Below, in pieces: positions 18,976 through 19,343 of a stretch of 19,343 nt of DNA. Under the pieces are notes generated by a model that was not told where the DNA came from, did not search any database, and saw only the letters and a program-made list of their open reading frames with translations. Numbering within the stretch: the first letter of the stretch is position 1; each line of letters opens with the position of its first letter. This DNA comes from Candidatus Bathyarchaeota archaeon. Lineage in GTDB: Archaea > Thermoproteota > Bathyarchaeia > TCS64. A program made the translations under genes and the position numbers. The stretch spans positions 1 to 19,343 of the forward strand of contig DAOVCM010000002.1 in assembly GCA_030670015.1 (NCBI GenBank), written 5' to 3'.

Positions 18976-19343
18976 CTTACCTGATTACATATGTACTTTG
19001 AAGAAAGGATTTTTTTTGTGACTTCCAAACAAGTTAGCTTAGTCTTTATTTAGGGTGTCAGGGATCGTTGCTTAAAGGGGGATCCTCATAAATGCATTTA
19101 CGATTATCGGGATGATAAAAACCAGTACAGGGTTCACATACTATACTGTCGGAAAGCCACCCTACGGGCATTTAGATGATAGCGCTTACGCAGATCCTAC
19201 CGCCAGAACCGAACTGAGTATGAAGGGTGTAGCCCCCAAAGTGATGATATTGAGGCAAATAAAGCTCTGAACAAGTTGTGTGAGGGATTGAGTGAAGATA
19301 CCACGAACTAGCAGAACGTTGTAGTTCTTGGACTATCCTCAGA
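18976..19343. other. Non-coding or decayed stretch at the right edge
   Basis: After the tRNA terminator no gene is recognised on either strand. A plus-strand run of about 50 codons from an ATG near 19111 (MIKTSTGFTYYTVGKPPYGH and on to a stop near 19269) has no visible promoter or SD and no family I can name. A minus-strand frame reads a hydrophobic stretch but has no start codon. GTGATGA near 19241 looks like a C box but lacks matching D and D' boxes at the right spacing. Confidence 0.4.
19010..19017 (+). terminator. Oligo-T terminator after tRNA-Val
   Basis: A run of eight T residues lies 35 bases after the end of the tRNA, the type of signal at which archaeal RNA polymerase releases transcripts. 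No hairpin is needed or seen. Confidence 0.5.

Noticed and set aside
19175..19260. Faint resemblance to a 5S rRNA segment (ACCGAACTGAG)
   Set aside because: The flanking helices of 5S rRNA cannot be formed and the conserved loops do not match.
19111..19272. About 50-codon plus-strand frame near the right edge
   Set aside because: No promoter, SD or recognisable family; it is not supported as a gene, though it is mentioned in the description of the gap.
19240..19275. Possible C/D-box guide RNA
   Set aside because: GTGATGA matches a C box and CTGA follows after about 19 bases, but a C' box and a final D box at proper spacing are missing, and there are no pairing terminal stems.
1..19343. CRISPR array, insertion sequence or prophage genes
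   Set aside because: No regularly spaced direct repeats, transposase, integrase, capsid or Cas-like motifs were found on either strand.

Overview
The window is archaeal chromosome. It carries topoisomerase VI subunits B and A, translation factor aIF1A, a RIO1 kinase, a two-KH Dim2-like protein, transcription factor E, the archaeal C56 tRNA ribose methylase aTrm56, an archaeal-type triosephosphate isomerase and a tRNA-Val with encoded CCA. AT-rich TATA boxes lie 25-35 bases upstream of several leaderless or short-leader starts, and many starts are TTG or GTG behind a good Shine-Dalgarno (SD) sequence. The gene set fits the Thermoproteota/TACK side, and Bathyarchaeia is my best guess. That placement is an impression, not a demonstration.

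Layout. (1) 1-5008 is an accessory-looking, gene-poor and partly AT-rich stretch. It holds the 5' end of a leftward SpoU/TrmH-type RNA methyltransferase gene cut by the window edge, a decayed secreted PQQ beta-propeller gene, three small unrecognised ORFs, a small two-helix membrane protein, an ADP-ribosylglycohydrolase, and an MNT nucleotidyltransferase/HEPN pair. Two long non-coding gaps (574-967 and 1979-2442) lie here. (2) 5141-8235 is a tight four-gene operon: APH-fold small-molecule kinase, APS-kinase-like P-loop kinase, inositol-monophosphatase/FBPase-family phosphatase, and SfsA. (3) 8404-12759 is the informational operon aIF1A - RIO1 - KH (Dim2-like) - Top6B - Top6A, with overlapping or nearly abutting genes. 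(4) 12808-16273 holds a small membrane protein, two NDP-sugar pyrophosphorylases and a phosphoglucosamine/phosphomannomutase, a nucleotide-sugar supply module. (5) 16280-18975 holds a convergent tpiA, then aTrm56, TFE, an HD-domain hydrolase and tRNA-Val. (6) 18976-19343 has no recognisable gene.

How the parts work together. Region 3 couples translation initiation, small-subunit maturation and DNA topology. Region 4 can convert a hexose- or hexosamine-6-phosphate to the 1-phosphate and activate it with a nucleotide for glycan synthesis. Region 2 has two kinases and one phosphatase in an overlapping operon, which suggests they share a phosphorylated metabolite whose identity the sequence does not reveal; it is the best candidate here for an undescribed pathway. 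The MNT/HEPN pair with its fused DNA-binding-like N-terminus is a probable toxin-antitoxin-like unit. No mobile element, integrase, CRISPR array or defence island beyond that pair was found.
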